The position numbers and the translations under genes are program-made. Below the pieces are notes generated by a model, which saw nothing but the letters and a program-made list of their open reading frames with translations, did no database searches and was not told where the DNA came from. Below, piece after piece: positions 45,070 to 57,100 of a stretch of DNA of 64,000 nt (position 1 is the stretch's first letter; every line of letters begins with the position of its first letter). Source of the DNA: Saccharina japonica (taxonomy: Eukaryota; Sar; Phaeophyceae; Laminariales; Laminariaceae); contig MEHQ01002486.1 in NCBI GenBank assembly GCA_008828725.1, positions 209,963 through 273,962 of the forward strand, given 5' to 3'.

Positions 45070-45245
45070 GGCTACGTATCGTATTGACTTTTTCAAAAGT
45101 TCCGATATATCGAAGTATCGATACGTATCGTATCGAATTTTTCAAAAGTTCCGATATATCGAAGTATCGATACATATCGTACCGAAAATTCCAAAGTTCC
45201 GATATATCGAAGTATTGAAATTCCGATACATATCGTATCCAACGC
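45070..45245 (+). repeat. Three tandem units, about 55 bp
   Basis: Unit contains TTCAAAAGTTCCGATATATC and GAAGTATCGATACGTATCG, rich in short palindromes. Intergenic. Confidence 0.9.
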
Positions 45246-45639
45246 GTTTTGCCTTCCGTCCCCAGGCATCCCCCATTCTTTTTTAATGCCAAAACTGAAT
45301 GCAAAGTTTCGACGCAACAACGTGTATATACCGGGCATCGGCTATCGCTAATCGCACACCAGGTTATATCGAGTTTTTTTTTTTTTGTGTACCGATATCA
45401 TATCGATCTCGAGGGTCGTTTTATATCCGATATGCGCCACATCGTATAGAACTCCAGCATCAATCGATTTCCGATATTCGTCACTGTGGCGTCGACGCCC
45501 TCGCGCTCAAAAAATAAGCTAAACTATTACCGAAGGCTCCTCGTGTTCTTCTCTCTACATACCTTGGTACCGCTTTTAACTTTTTACCAACCCCATTCGG
45601 GCAGATGACATCCGTTCGGTGTCATGCCACGCGCATATG

Positions 45640-46405
45640 CGTGCATATGCTTGGGCGGTTTTAAGACAAATATACCTTACCTACTTACGCACACAAACCT
45701 GCCTAAGATTTGGCGGTTTTAGACCGTATAACTTACTTACTACGCACACAAACCTGCGTAATATTTGGCGGTTTTAAGACCGTTTTAACCTACTTACGCT
45801 CGCAAACCTGCATATGCTTAGTCGGTTTTAAGACCGTTATAACTTACTTACGCTCGCAAACCTGCATATGCATAGTCGGTTTTTAAGACCGTTATAACTT
45901 ACTTAGGCACACACACTAATGCGTGCACATGCTTTGGCGGTTTAAAGACCTATATAACCTACTTAGGCACACACAAGCCTGCATGTGCTTTGGCGGTTTT
46001 AAGACCGATATAACTTACTCACGCACACAAAAACCAAATGTATATATGCGTGCACATGCGTTGGCGGTTTAAATACCGATATGCCTTACGTACGCACACA
46101 TATACTTTGGCGGTTTTAAGACCGATATAACTTACTTACTCACGCACACAGACCAATAAACATGTGCGTGCATATGCTCCCATATGCGTTGGCGGTTTAA
46201 ATACCGACATAACTTACTTAGGCACACAAACCTGCACATGCTTTGGCGGTTTAAACACCGACATAACTTACTCACGCACACAAATCTAAATATGCTTTGG
46301 CGGTTTTGAGACCGATATAACGTACGTACGCACACACACAAACCAAATAGGCGTGCATGTGCTTTGGCTGTTTTAAGACCGATATAACTTACTTACTACG
46401 CACAC
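45640..46405 (+). repeat. Minisatellite, about 60-bp unit, about 12 copies
   Basis: Units contain TTTGGCGGTTTTAAGACCGA and ATAACTTACTTACGCACACA. The GGTTTTAAGACC block is an inverted repeat. Intergenic. Confidence 0.95.
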
Positions 46406-46409
46406 ACAA

Positions 46410-47340
46410 TTTTTTCATATTGGGGGCTACTGCCCAACCCTCTTGCTGGGGGGCTAACGCCTATTAATAGCTCCTACTGGTGTAATGCCCCGAAACTTAT
46501 GCCGGGAGTATTGCCGAAGTCTTGCCGGGGCCACCGCCCTAAACGCTTGTGGGGGCTATTGCCCAAGTCTTGCCGGAGCTACTGCCCTCAACCCTCATGG
46601 GGGCTATTGCCCAAATCTTGCCGAGGCTACTGCTCTAAACGCTTATGGAGGCTATTGCCCAAATCTTGCCGGGGATACTGCCCTAAACGCATATCGGAGC
46701 TAGCTACTGCCCCAAGTCTTGCCGGGGCTACTGACTGCCCTAAACGCTTATGGAGGCTATTGCCCAAATCTTGCCGGGGATACTGCCCTAAACGCATATC
46801 GGAGCTACTGCCCCAAGTCTTGCCGGGGCTACTGACTGCCCTAAACGCTTACGGGGGGCTATTGCCCAAGTCTTGCCGGGGCTAACGCCCAACTCTTATC
46901 GGGGCTATTGCACAACTCTTATAGGGGACTATTGCACAATTCCTACTGCGGCTACTGCCCAACCCTGGCCAGGGGACTACTGAGTACCAGTATTAAACTA
47001 TTGCCCAAACCTTTCGCCGGCGCTAGTGCTTAAACTATTAAATGGGGCTACTGCCCAGCCCAGGACTTGTCGGGACTAATGCCCAAACTGCATGCCGGGG
47101 GCTAAATGCCCAAAGACTCTTGCTATGGCTACTTCACTGCCCAGCACCCGCCGAGACAAAATGCCCAAAACTCCTGCTGGGCCTCGTAATGCCCAAGTCT
47201 CGCTGGGGCTATATTGCCCAAAACTCGATAAGAGGCTACTGCCCACATAGGCCAAAATACCCAGAAGTCTTGCTGGGATTAATACCCAAAACTCTTGCTG
47301 AAGCTATGATATAATGCCTAGGTCTTGCCGGGCCTATCCT
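46410..47340 (+). repeat. Minisatellite of GGGGCTACTGCCC units
   Basis: About 25 diverged units such as GTCTTGCCGGGGCTACTGCC, with higher-order duplication (46640-46760 versus 46745-46860). Frames stay open in places but translate as periodic CRGYCPK repeats, so it is not treated as a gene. Confidence 0.9.
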
Positions 47341-47399
47341 GTCGGCCAGCTCTTATTGAGGGCTACTGCACAAAAACTCTTTTTTCGCTGGCATGAAAA

Positions 47400-48260
47400 A
47401 ACAACGCCGGTATGCCCACAGCGCGCGCGAAACTTTTCACCCCGCTCTCTGGGGAAAGAGCGAGACGGCGTGTCGTTGCACACGCTGAGCTCTGTATTAC
47501 CGTTTCTTCTTCGCCCAGCCGGGTAGTCGTTTTCTCATCTTCTAATCTTCGACCGGTCGCTCGGTTTTTGTTTTTGTGCTATCGCCTCGCGACCGCTGTT
47601 CACCGACTCCTCATTTACTCCGCTCTCTTCTGGAAAGAGAAACAGCTGTGTCTCTCGTCGCACCCTCTGCGCTCTGAACAACCGTGCTTGTCTCCGGCCG
47701 GCCGGCCGGCCAAGCATTTTCTCACCCAGCCGCTCGATTTTTTTGTTGTTGGTGTTGCTTTTAATGGCTAACACCTTGACTGCTATTGCCTGCTGCGCAC
47801 TGCCCCACCGACACTCCTGCTCTCTCTCGTAGCCTTGTCGCTCGGATTGGTTCGCTAGCAGTCAAGCGTTCTCGCTATCCAGTCTCTCGTTTTTCACCTC
47901 CCCCCCCTCCCCCTCCCGTCCCTCATCCTCAACGCGGCAAAGGACAAGAAAAAGGGAACCCCATATTCAGCGGTACCACCACTATGTCCGTAAATGTAAG
48001 CACCGTTTGCATTAAATATTAATATACAAACAGTCCGTATATTTCGAGACAGAAGGGTACATTTTTAATGCGAAGGGTGGTGACGTAAATACTCCTTCAA
48101 GCTCGACGCTCGGCAGCGGGAGACGACTTCCGCGCCGCCATGGAGCTACCACGGCGCGCGTGGTACCAGCACAGCTACGTAGCAACCTTGACTGCCGTAT
48201 TTGCTGGCCACCAGACCCCGCCCCCCACCCCCAGAATCACTCTTCTGACCCCCTCTCTCT
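47400..48260. other. Region between satellite and CDC14 tail
   Basis: A plus-strand open frame (47412-47771) covers two diverged copies of a CCGCTCTCT..GGAAAGAG block and is not recognised. Exon-like GC-rich patches at 47930-47990 and 48115-48180 could belong to an unrecognised gene. No function assigned. Confidence 0.3.
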
Positions 48261-49093
48261 CTACGTCTTCGGTCTATGCGACACAAATAGCGATATTTCA
48301 GTAATTCTATGCGCTGCTAAGTAGTTTTGGTTTTTCAAACGTCTGAACTTCCGCCCACCGATCCCACCCCGAGCCCTCTGTTGCCTCAGCAAGTCCCCTG
48401 CGGTTGTTGTCCCCGACACCCCCCCCGCTCTCCCCCCCCCGCAGCGTCCTCCCTCAGCACATCCAGCGTGCCTCCCCTTCGCAGCGTTGGGCTGGTGCAG
48501 TTGGGCCGCTGCGACGAAAAGCCGCCGCCGCCCCCCGCCGCCGCCGCCGCCGCCGCTGCTGCCGCCGCCACTGCTGCTGCCGCTGCCGCAGTGGTCTTGG
48601 GTGTACGTTTCCCCGCGGCATCGAACACCAAGGGCCTGACCGCGGTAGGGTGGACCCCGGATTGCAGCAGAGGGTTGGCCGGCGGCGGCGGCGCGGTTGC
48701 CCGGCGGGTGGCCGTTTGGCGAGCGCGCCGCATCGTAGCCCTGTCGAACTCCCCTACCCCCCCCGCCGCTCCTCCCTGGTCTTTCCCGAGCCGCGCCAAA
48801 TGTTGACACAGGACGTCGGTGGCGCGTTCGGCTGCGAGCAAGCCTAGAGGCTGCTGCTGCTGCTGCTGTTGCTGCGCCCCCCGGGTCGGTGATAGTGGCG
48901 ATGATGTCGATGGCAGCAGTGACGACGACGACGGGTCCCATGCACCCCGCGTTGATGCTGTGCCAGCGTGGGGAATGGCACCCCCGGCTCCGATGGTTCG
49001 TCGTAGTTTTGTTTCCCGCTCTGCCGCTGCCGCCGCCACCGCCGCCGCTGCTGCTGCTGCCGTCCCTCGCCCCCCTCCCGTCAAGACCCCCAC
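48261..49093 (-). CDS. Candidate low-complexity carboxy-terminal exon of CDC14
   Basis: Two overlapping minus-strand frames stay open here: 49093 to 48386 (polyAla, SSSSLLPSTSSPLSPTRG, then polyGln) and 48941 to 48261. Both are GC-rich and low in complexity, fitting the disordered tail that follows the CDC14 phosphatase domain. I could not find an acceptor in phase 0 that joins it cleanly to exon 49820-50005, so membership and frame are inference. It could also be non-coding trinucleotide repeat. Confidence 0.35.
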
Positions 49094-49378
49094 TATGTTG
49101 CTTCCCGACGCGTCTGTTGAGTCGGTGGGTTGGTGGTGGTGGTTTAGCCCCCCCCCTTGAGCGTCTTGGCTGGCCTGCTGTGGGTGGGGGGGCGTGTGGC
49201 GGTGGAGGGAGAATCAGTGGTCGGTACGACGAAAATTAGTGGGAAAAACAGCAGGTTGTTTTTTGTTTTCCTTCCAGCTCATCATGGAGTGGGAATGGAT
49301 GGTCTGTCCGTGACGTATGGAACGGAAACAAAATGACCATTTTTTTTCTTACTTGGTTTTAAAGGGCCTGTGTTATGT

Positions 49379-49801
49379 TACAGTGGGGTACCCCGATTAA
49401 AGAGAGAGCACCCAAGATAAGAGCATTCGGGGTTTAAGAGCGGTCAAATCAAATCGGCATGTCCCGCCTATACAAAAAAAGCTGTATATTGCCCACTGTA
49501 AATTAGAGCAATGCAGTAGTTAAGAGCGTATACAGGCTGGTTCAAGCATATGATACCGCCCAAACATTATTCAGTAGCCAATTTCCACGCCGTTTTTTGG
49601 AGACATATACCCTGAAATTTGGCACACGTGATTAATGCGCCCTATCCGAGCCGTTAACGAATGGGGTTCGGGGCGCTCTCAACCCATTCAGAACTGAAAC
49701 AAAACATCCCACACTAATTCCAAGTAGTTTGTTCCCCAAATATGTGGAACCAGTTCTTTAGGGATTGAAATCGTTAAATCGGGGTACCCACTACTGCTGT
49801 A
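49379..49801. mobile_element. Pogo/Tigger-like non-autonomous element
   Basis: Starts TACAGTGGGGTACCCCGATT and ends ATCGGGGTACCCACTACTGCTGTA (inverted). The CAGTGG-type end plus TA flank fits Tc1/mariner-pogo elements. It ends 17 bases past the CDC14 exon 49820-50005 donor, inside the following intron. Confidence 0.8.
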
Positions 49802-49819
49802 TTCTTCTTCCGCACGTAC

Positions 49820-50628
49820 CCGACGGCGAAAGGCGGCCCCCTCCCTCCACATGGGCCCTTCCATCTGCTCGAGGAAGTGCTGCTGGGGGCCGATCACGCT
49901 CCCTGGCCGCCCGATGCGCATCCACCCGATAGCCTCGGCGGCCGTGAAGCCGTAGTGCTTCATCAGGTAGCACCCGATGCACGTGCCCGTGCGACCAAGT
50001 CCGGCCTGTGTAGCGTGGCACGCAGTGAATGGGGGGGGGGGGGGGGGGGGGTACTCATTTGTTGCTTGCCTTGAGTCATTTGACCATTGACCACGCATCC
50101 CTTTCGAGACGGAGCACGTCCTACCCTAATAGAACACCTCAACACGGGCGGGGGGGAGGGTCTTCATGATTCGTGCATGGCCGTAGTCGTATGACCATAG
50201 ACCCTCGCATCCCTACAATGCCGGGACGGAGCACTTTAGGGGGGGGGGGGGGCGGTACTCATTCATGCACTGGCCGTAGTCGTATGACCATAGACCCTCG
50301 CATCCCTACAATGCCGGGACGGAGCACGTTTTAGGGGGGGGGGGGGTACTCATGTCATGCATGGCCGTAGTCGTATGACCATAGACCCTCGCATCCCTAC
50401 AATGCCGGGACGGAGCACGTTGGGGGGGGGGGTGTACTCTATATTCATGCATGGCCGTAGTCGTATAACTATAGACCCTCGCATCCCTACAATGCCGGGA
50501 CGGAGCATGTCGGGTTTTCACCGACCAGGCAGACATTACTAGCACCAAGCGGGAGGGGGAATTTCAATTCACGACACCTGACAGGTTAAGTTCCGAGCTC
50601 GACTTCATGGTTCAGATATTTAGGAGAG

Positions 50629-50677
<49 letters not shown>

Positions 50678-50826
50678 CCCTGATATGTATGATCTATAGC
50701 TCATGTTGCCGCGTGGGGTCGCAGAGCGGTATTATCTGTTGGTAGCACGTGTTTCCTGGGTTGGGTCTGTGTCACACATACAACCTGCACGGCATCTCAC
50801 AACGGTACATTCAAGACCTACCTGTA

Positions 50827-50882
<56 letters not shown>

Positions 50883-51072
50883 CACACGACACCCTGCAGA
50901 GCGCAGCAATCAGACACTGTCGGAGGGAAAGTACTACTATGTACCAGGTATGTACGATTCATAATTATAACAAAAACTGATGGTTATTACAGCATTATTA
51001 TATATATGTCTATGAATATTACTATTTTCCTTATTTATGAGCTTATCGCGGATCGTACGCAACAAGCGAGAC

Positions 51073-51160
<88 letters not shown>

Positions 51161-54100
51161 GCCCACACAACACGGTATTATTATATACCTGGTATATGTC
51201 TATGAATATTATTATTTAGTTTATTGTGAGCCTATCGCGGGTCATACACAAACGCGAGAGAGATAAGAGAGAGAGAGGCCCACATAACACAACACCACAC
51301 CACACCACACCACACCTTGCAGTGCACAGCAATCGCTCCCGGGGTGGCCTCGCAGGTAGCCATGAACTGCCGCAGGACACTCGGGGGCGGCACGCTGCCG
51401 TCCACGAAGTAGGCGTCGAGGTGGTCGATGCCCGCGTCCAGAAACTCTTGCTCGTCGTAGTACTTCTTGTTCAGCCGAACCTGCAATAGAGGCACGCAGA
51501 GAAAAAAAATCGAAAGTCGTTACGGTATATACTGGAGTGAGTGTAGAACGTACTCCTTCTCGAATAATAAATCTAACTTGAAGCAGGCTTGCTGCTTCTT
51601 ACCACAGTAGGTGTCCTGTTCCTCACTACACTATTAATAGGTGTCCTGTTTCTTTTACTGCAGTAGGTGCCCTGTGCTGTGGTCAGGTGAAGGTCTCACC
51701 ACGAGCGTGACGTTGTGCTCCTTGAAGTACGGGATGTAGTCGCTCGGGGTCAACGTCCGATACCCTTCCTGCGTAATTTCGGAGTGGCTGTGAGGTCCCG
51801 CGAAGGCCAGAAATTTTCCGTTGGCGATCCAGTTAAGGTCACCGTGTTCCACCTGGACGAGAAAATATTTTCGTTTTTTTCGTTGTTTTTTTTTACGAAA
51901 GCGACGAAAAACGTAGTGGTGGCAAGAGACCATGGTCAGAAACGCAAGGCATGTATTCGCATATACTTTAGGGCCGAGTTATAAGGCTTACATTGGTTGG
52001 GTGGTGGATTAACCTTTTACAAGTAGCCCAACGGACTATGTCTTAAAAAATGGCGTCGTCAGCAGGACATGAACCTGCGTGTGAAATCAAAATGGGTTTT
52101 CAGTAGCCCAACGGACTAAAATGTCCTTAACAGCCATGGTATATAATAGTTGTCTGACTCACTATAAACCGCCGACTAGTGCTTTTAGCAGGCTGAATAT
52201 AAGCCGCCGACTTAGTTATTAGTTGGATTACTATAAGCCGCCGACCAGTTATTACTAATAGTTGGCTGACTATAAGCCACGGAGTAGTTATTAGTTGGAT
52301 AACTACAAGCCGCCGACTAGTTATTAGTTGTCCGACTATAAGCCGCCGACTAGTTATTAGTTGGATGACTATAGGCCGCCGCCTAGTTACTTAAGTTGGC
52401 ACTAGTTGGCTAGGTACCATAATTGCGTGCGGAAATTTGCGAAGTTCAGTTTTTTTTTTAGTATCCGACTACTGTTGTAGAGCTTTTTGTGGAAACGCTC
52501 GAAACGTGTTTTTTTGTCGCTGTACCTGGTAGTGAATACACCAAAAAAAGAAAAAGTCAGTTACATACAGTTACATACAGTTACATATAGTATTAATAGT
52601 TAGCATTCTTCGCCACACCCAGCTACCAACTAGTAACCCTTTTAGAACTGCACTGTCTAAAACTAAATAATCCACTCTAATTACAAGTGTTTTGTTCCCA
52701 CATCGGGACTGCAGTCCTAAAGGGGTTAACTATTCCGGAGGACCTATTATACGCACGAGTATAGTAAATAGGACCATATAGTGTTACTGAAAAGAGGTAA
52801 ATATATAGGTTTTTGTATGTACCGTATATCCTATTTACTATGGTCCCCCGCGTGATAGCCGTCAAGTAAGTCCAGCCAACTCACCGACCATCCTAGTACG
52901 GGGGGCATACCATAGTAAATACAGTATAATAGTGGGGCCTATATAAGGCGACCCCGTGCCAAGACATTTTGACCGCCTTATCTCGAATGGTCGCCTTATT
53001 CGTATATATAGTCAGTTGTATTCAAAGTTACGGCCGTGGCTACCGATTTTGACCTCATTATCTCGAGTGGTAGTCGCCTTATTCATGTCGCCTTATATAG
53101 GCCCCGCTGCTGTAGGACCAAATTATGTTGGTAAAAACATGGAAACATATAGGTTTTTGGGTTACCGTAGGTCCCCTATTAGGTCCCCCGTCAATATTAT
53201 AAAAAATAGTGTAATTCCTCAGTTGACGAGGATAGTATTACTATTAATACAGTAATGCCGTACCACCCGGGGTGATACGATAACACACCCCCTATATAGG
53301 ACGAATTTTCATAGAAAATTTTCTCGACAACATGATAGGGACAGTGCAAACGACGAGAGTGGTGTCTATGGAAGAGATTTATCTTGGCGAGATATTAATA
53401 GTTGTTTGTGTACCTCTCTAAGGAATGATTTGAAGAAAACCGGGAACGAAATTCGTCCCAGGGGGTGTGTTATCTGATCATCTTGATTTTAATGTACGTC
53501 AGTAAGAGTCAGTACTATAATAGTCAGTAAAAGTCAGCCAGAATGTACGTGGCACGCGTCTAAGTTCGCCGGCTTCTATATATATATATAAATCTATATG
53601 AATATGAACATATATATATTATATATATCGTAGCTTTTGACAATGGTATCCGGTTTCCAAACGGAGACATGTATACCATACCAGGTAATATATACATGAT
53701 AAGTAAGTGCTCTTGGGGACATGAATGTCCCGCGCCGTACATATATTCGTATAGAAGGAAAGCTGAAACAAGCAGAAGCAAGCTATCGCGTCGTAGCGTC
53801 ACATACTGCCCGACTACATTTTGTATCGAAATATAACGACCAATTCTACATTAATATTGAGTCCAAACAGCGCTTGTTTTTAGGCACATAGTGGTATGGT
53901 TACATGTCCTACCTAAGAGATAACACACAGACAGCAGCCTTTCGCGGGCATTTTTTTTTTACTTTCAGATCACCATCATGTGTATATATATATTTATGAC
54001 ATGTATGTGATGTGTCGAGCGAGATTGCATTGCATGGGATCGTATTTTTTTTAAAATATTATTGCCGGCGGACAACTTTTTTTTCGAGAGCCCCTTAACC

Positions 54101-57100
54101 TGCTTGCATCATCAGCTCACTACTCGTACATATAGCCCACACCCCCACACCAGCAGCCAGCATCAGCAGGCCATATCATATATCATGTAAACCTATTTAT
54201 ATATGGTACAGAGCAGTGTGTCATATAATACCACCTTGAACGGCAATAATATAAGCAGCGTTTATAGCTTCAGCGTACGAAGTATGAAGAACCGACGGTT
54301 CTTGCATCTCCACCCAGAATCGTATCATACCTTATAATAAGTACTGGGATGTATTACTATGGCATACATACATGTCATGTCTATTTCGGGGGACCATAGT
54401 AAACACTAGTAAATAGAACCAAACGTTGTTATTAATAGTAAAAATAAGTACATAGTAAATAGGACCAAACATTGTTAGTAAAAATAAGTAAAAAAATACC
54501 AGTAGTTTTTGGTGGGTACCATAGGTTCTATTTACTATGGCCACCCGTACTAGTAGCCCTTCTGCTATCAATATAAGGACCGTTTTGATTGAATATTAAA
54601 TTACAAACTGTGCTAATATTTCGGGACAGAGTCCCCGAAGCGTGGAAGCAGGTGTGTTGCTATCGACGCTTGCCAGTTCAGTCAGGGTGTTTGTGTGTTT
54701 TCTTTTCTTTTATGTTCCATCCTGTATTACCTCGGCCCTTATTTCTTCCTGCTCCTTCCCTCCCTATAAACAGTCGTAACGCAGACCCGGGGTCACATAG
54801 CGGGCTTCCCCCCCCCTACGGTTTATCGCTGACTGCCAGTGCAGCAGTGGTGGTCCTTCTTATAGTGCCTGTATGCGCCAGCCAACAACAGCGACACTAT
54901 AATAGCGGTAGCCGGCACTACCCCGCACGCTGCCACACTGGCGAGTCTCGTCTGTACCGAGCGATTCCATCACCGGCACGATAGCGGGGAAACCGGCACT
55001 ATATTGGTTAACCGGCACTATATATAGAGTACAGAGAGTAGATAGGGGCCGCCACTGCTGATAGCTCAGTCGCTATGGAGCATTATATATATATAGACGC
55101 GTGCTACGATAGAATTAGCAATTTTAGGCTTAAAACGTTTCTGAATGAAGGGCCTCCTGAACTCAAAATCGTCGGAATTCCTTTTTTGGTGTTGGAAAAA
55201 TTCCTGTTGTGTCCTTAGGGCCCGTTTTAACGAAGAAGAAAACAATTCAATTTGGAAAAAATGTATATTCAAATCCGCTTTTCATTGGTCAACACACGCA
55301 CCAGCACCAAAGATTAGGATCTTGGGGCATAATAATTGGTGCTGGTGCGTGTGTTGACCAATGAAAAGCGAATTTGAATTTTATTTTTTCCAAATTGAAT
55401 TTATTTTATACTCGTTAACTCGGGCCCTTATTAGGCTACGGAGTTATTCATAAAGTAAGTACGATAGCTCTTCTGGTTTCCTCCCAAATCACTTTTTGGA
55501 TGGGGTAGAGACCTCCCTAAGTGAGCATCCTCAGAAAAAAACATGGGGCACCTCTATTATCGTAGCAGGCGTCTATATGTGCACCAAGTGAGCCGCTGTA
55601 GTAAAAAAAAAAAAAAGATTTTGGAGGAATATAAAAGTGCTATGTACGACGTACGTATATTATACCCGACAAACTATCCCATGGCCTATCGTTAGCATAA
55701 TAAAATGAAGCATTCTGCAACGCAAGAATCCGATTCCAAAGATTTTGGGTGAAGGAGCCTTTTTGAAGTCACCCAGAAAACGTATCCGCCAAAAAAAGGT
55801 ACAGTACCTCAAACGTTTCAGCCAATAAAAGGTACAGTCAGTACCTCTATCGTAGCGCGCGTCGGGCGGTGATATGCTATATCGTATATTTGAACAATTA
55901 AAAAACAACAGTCAATACGTGTACACAGGTGCAGTATCGCTCAGACGCGGGGGCACAAACCATGTTGTTTGACCCTTTGGTAGATCTGCGAGTCGGAGGA
56001 TTCCACGACCAACAAACTAACCGGTACGCAGGTGCCGTTCGCCAACTATTCATAACTAACTTTAGTTGGTTACTCGGCGGCTGGCGAAGCTGACCGGTAT
56101 AGGTGCTCGTTAGCCAACTATTAGTAACTGGTTTGAGTCCCCATGTCGGCTGGCGAAGCCACCTGATGGCCAGCCGACTTAGCCGACTTAAGTCAGCCAG
56201 GCAGGCGATGTACCCCGCTTGCAATGATGCTTGCTACAAGTATGAAAAACCCAGTATGTCGGAATAGGCACCTCCGGGAAACGACTATTAACAACTACCG
56301 AGTAATAGTCCGACTTTTAATAACAACTACCGGTAGTTGGTGTGGGGACTTAAGAGTTATGCATAAAAAGTGACGACTGCTAATACACATACATAGCTCA
56401 GTGTTTTATTTATTTGTTTATGGTGTACCTATATATGTGTACCAGAGGTGTCGCTAACGACCGATTATCAGAGCCTTCAGCAGTAGACCTTCCCTCGCAG
56501 GCACGCTGCTTATTTTGTTGTGCCCGCATAAAATTGATCACCAGGTATTTCTGTTTCAATGAGGCTGGGAGAAAATGTTGCTTAAACACAAGAATAACGA
56601 AATTCCCACGATTTTTGGTTAACCCCTTAACCCCTTAAGAACCGGTCCCACGAATTGGGGGACAAACTACTTGGAATTAGTGTGGGACATTTTTTTTTCA
56701 GCTCTGCGTGGGTTAAGGAGCCCCGTCATTTCAGAAAGCGTTTCAGCCAAAAAGCGCTATATATATATGCCTCTATCGTAGCATGTTTTGTCATTTAGGG
56801 GCGGTGGCTTATTTTTCTGAGCTGCTCACCACGTGAAGAGCTCAATATGTCACTACTATGTCACCCGAAACATGCATTAAAAAAATAAACAAAAACAGCT
56901 CTGAGATCGAGGATATCGTCGAAACTCATCTTCGATCGCGCGTACTTGCGGGTTTTGTATGTCCTCATGCAGGATGTACATCCCGTATGAGGGGGACACA
57001 ATCTGAGGCTGTAGAATTCAGGAAGCGTGTGTCTATTTGTGTGTGTATATATATTACTTCTAAGAACGTTTTGCTTCCACGAGAACCCGACCAACATTTT

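Noticed and set aside
46485..47314. Plus-strand CRGYCPK-type repeat protein
   Set aside because: Minisatellite with changing frame between units and no start context or splice structure.
48327..48847. Plus-strand Ala/Pro-rich frames opposite the putative CDC14 tail
   Set aside because: GC-rich trinucleotide repeats keep all frames open; no motif favours the plus strand.
51006..51266. Arg-Glu repeat protein
   Set aside because: Translation of the (GA)n microsatellite.
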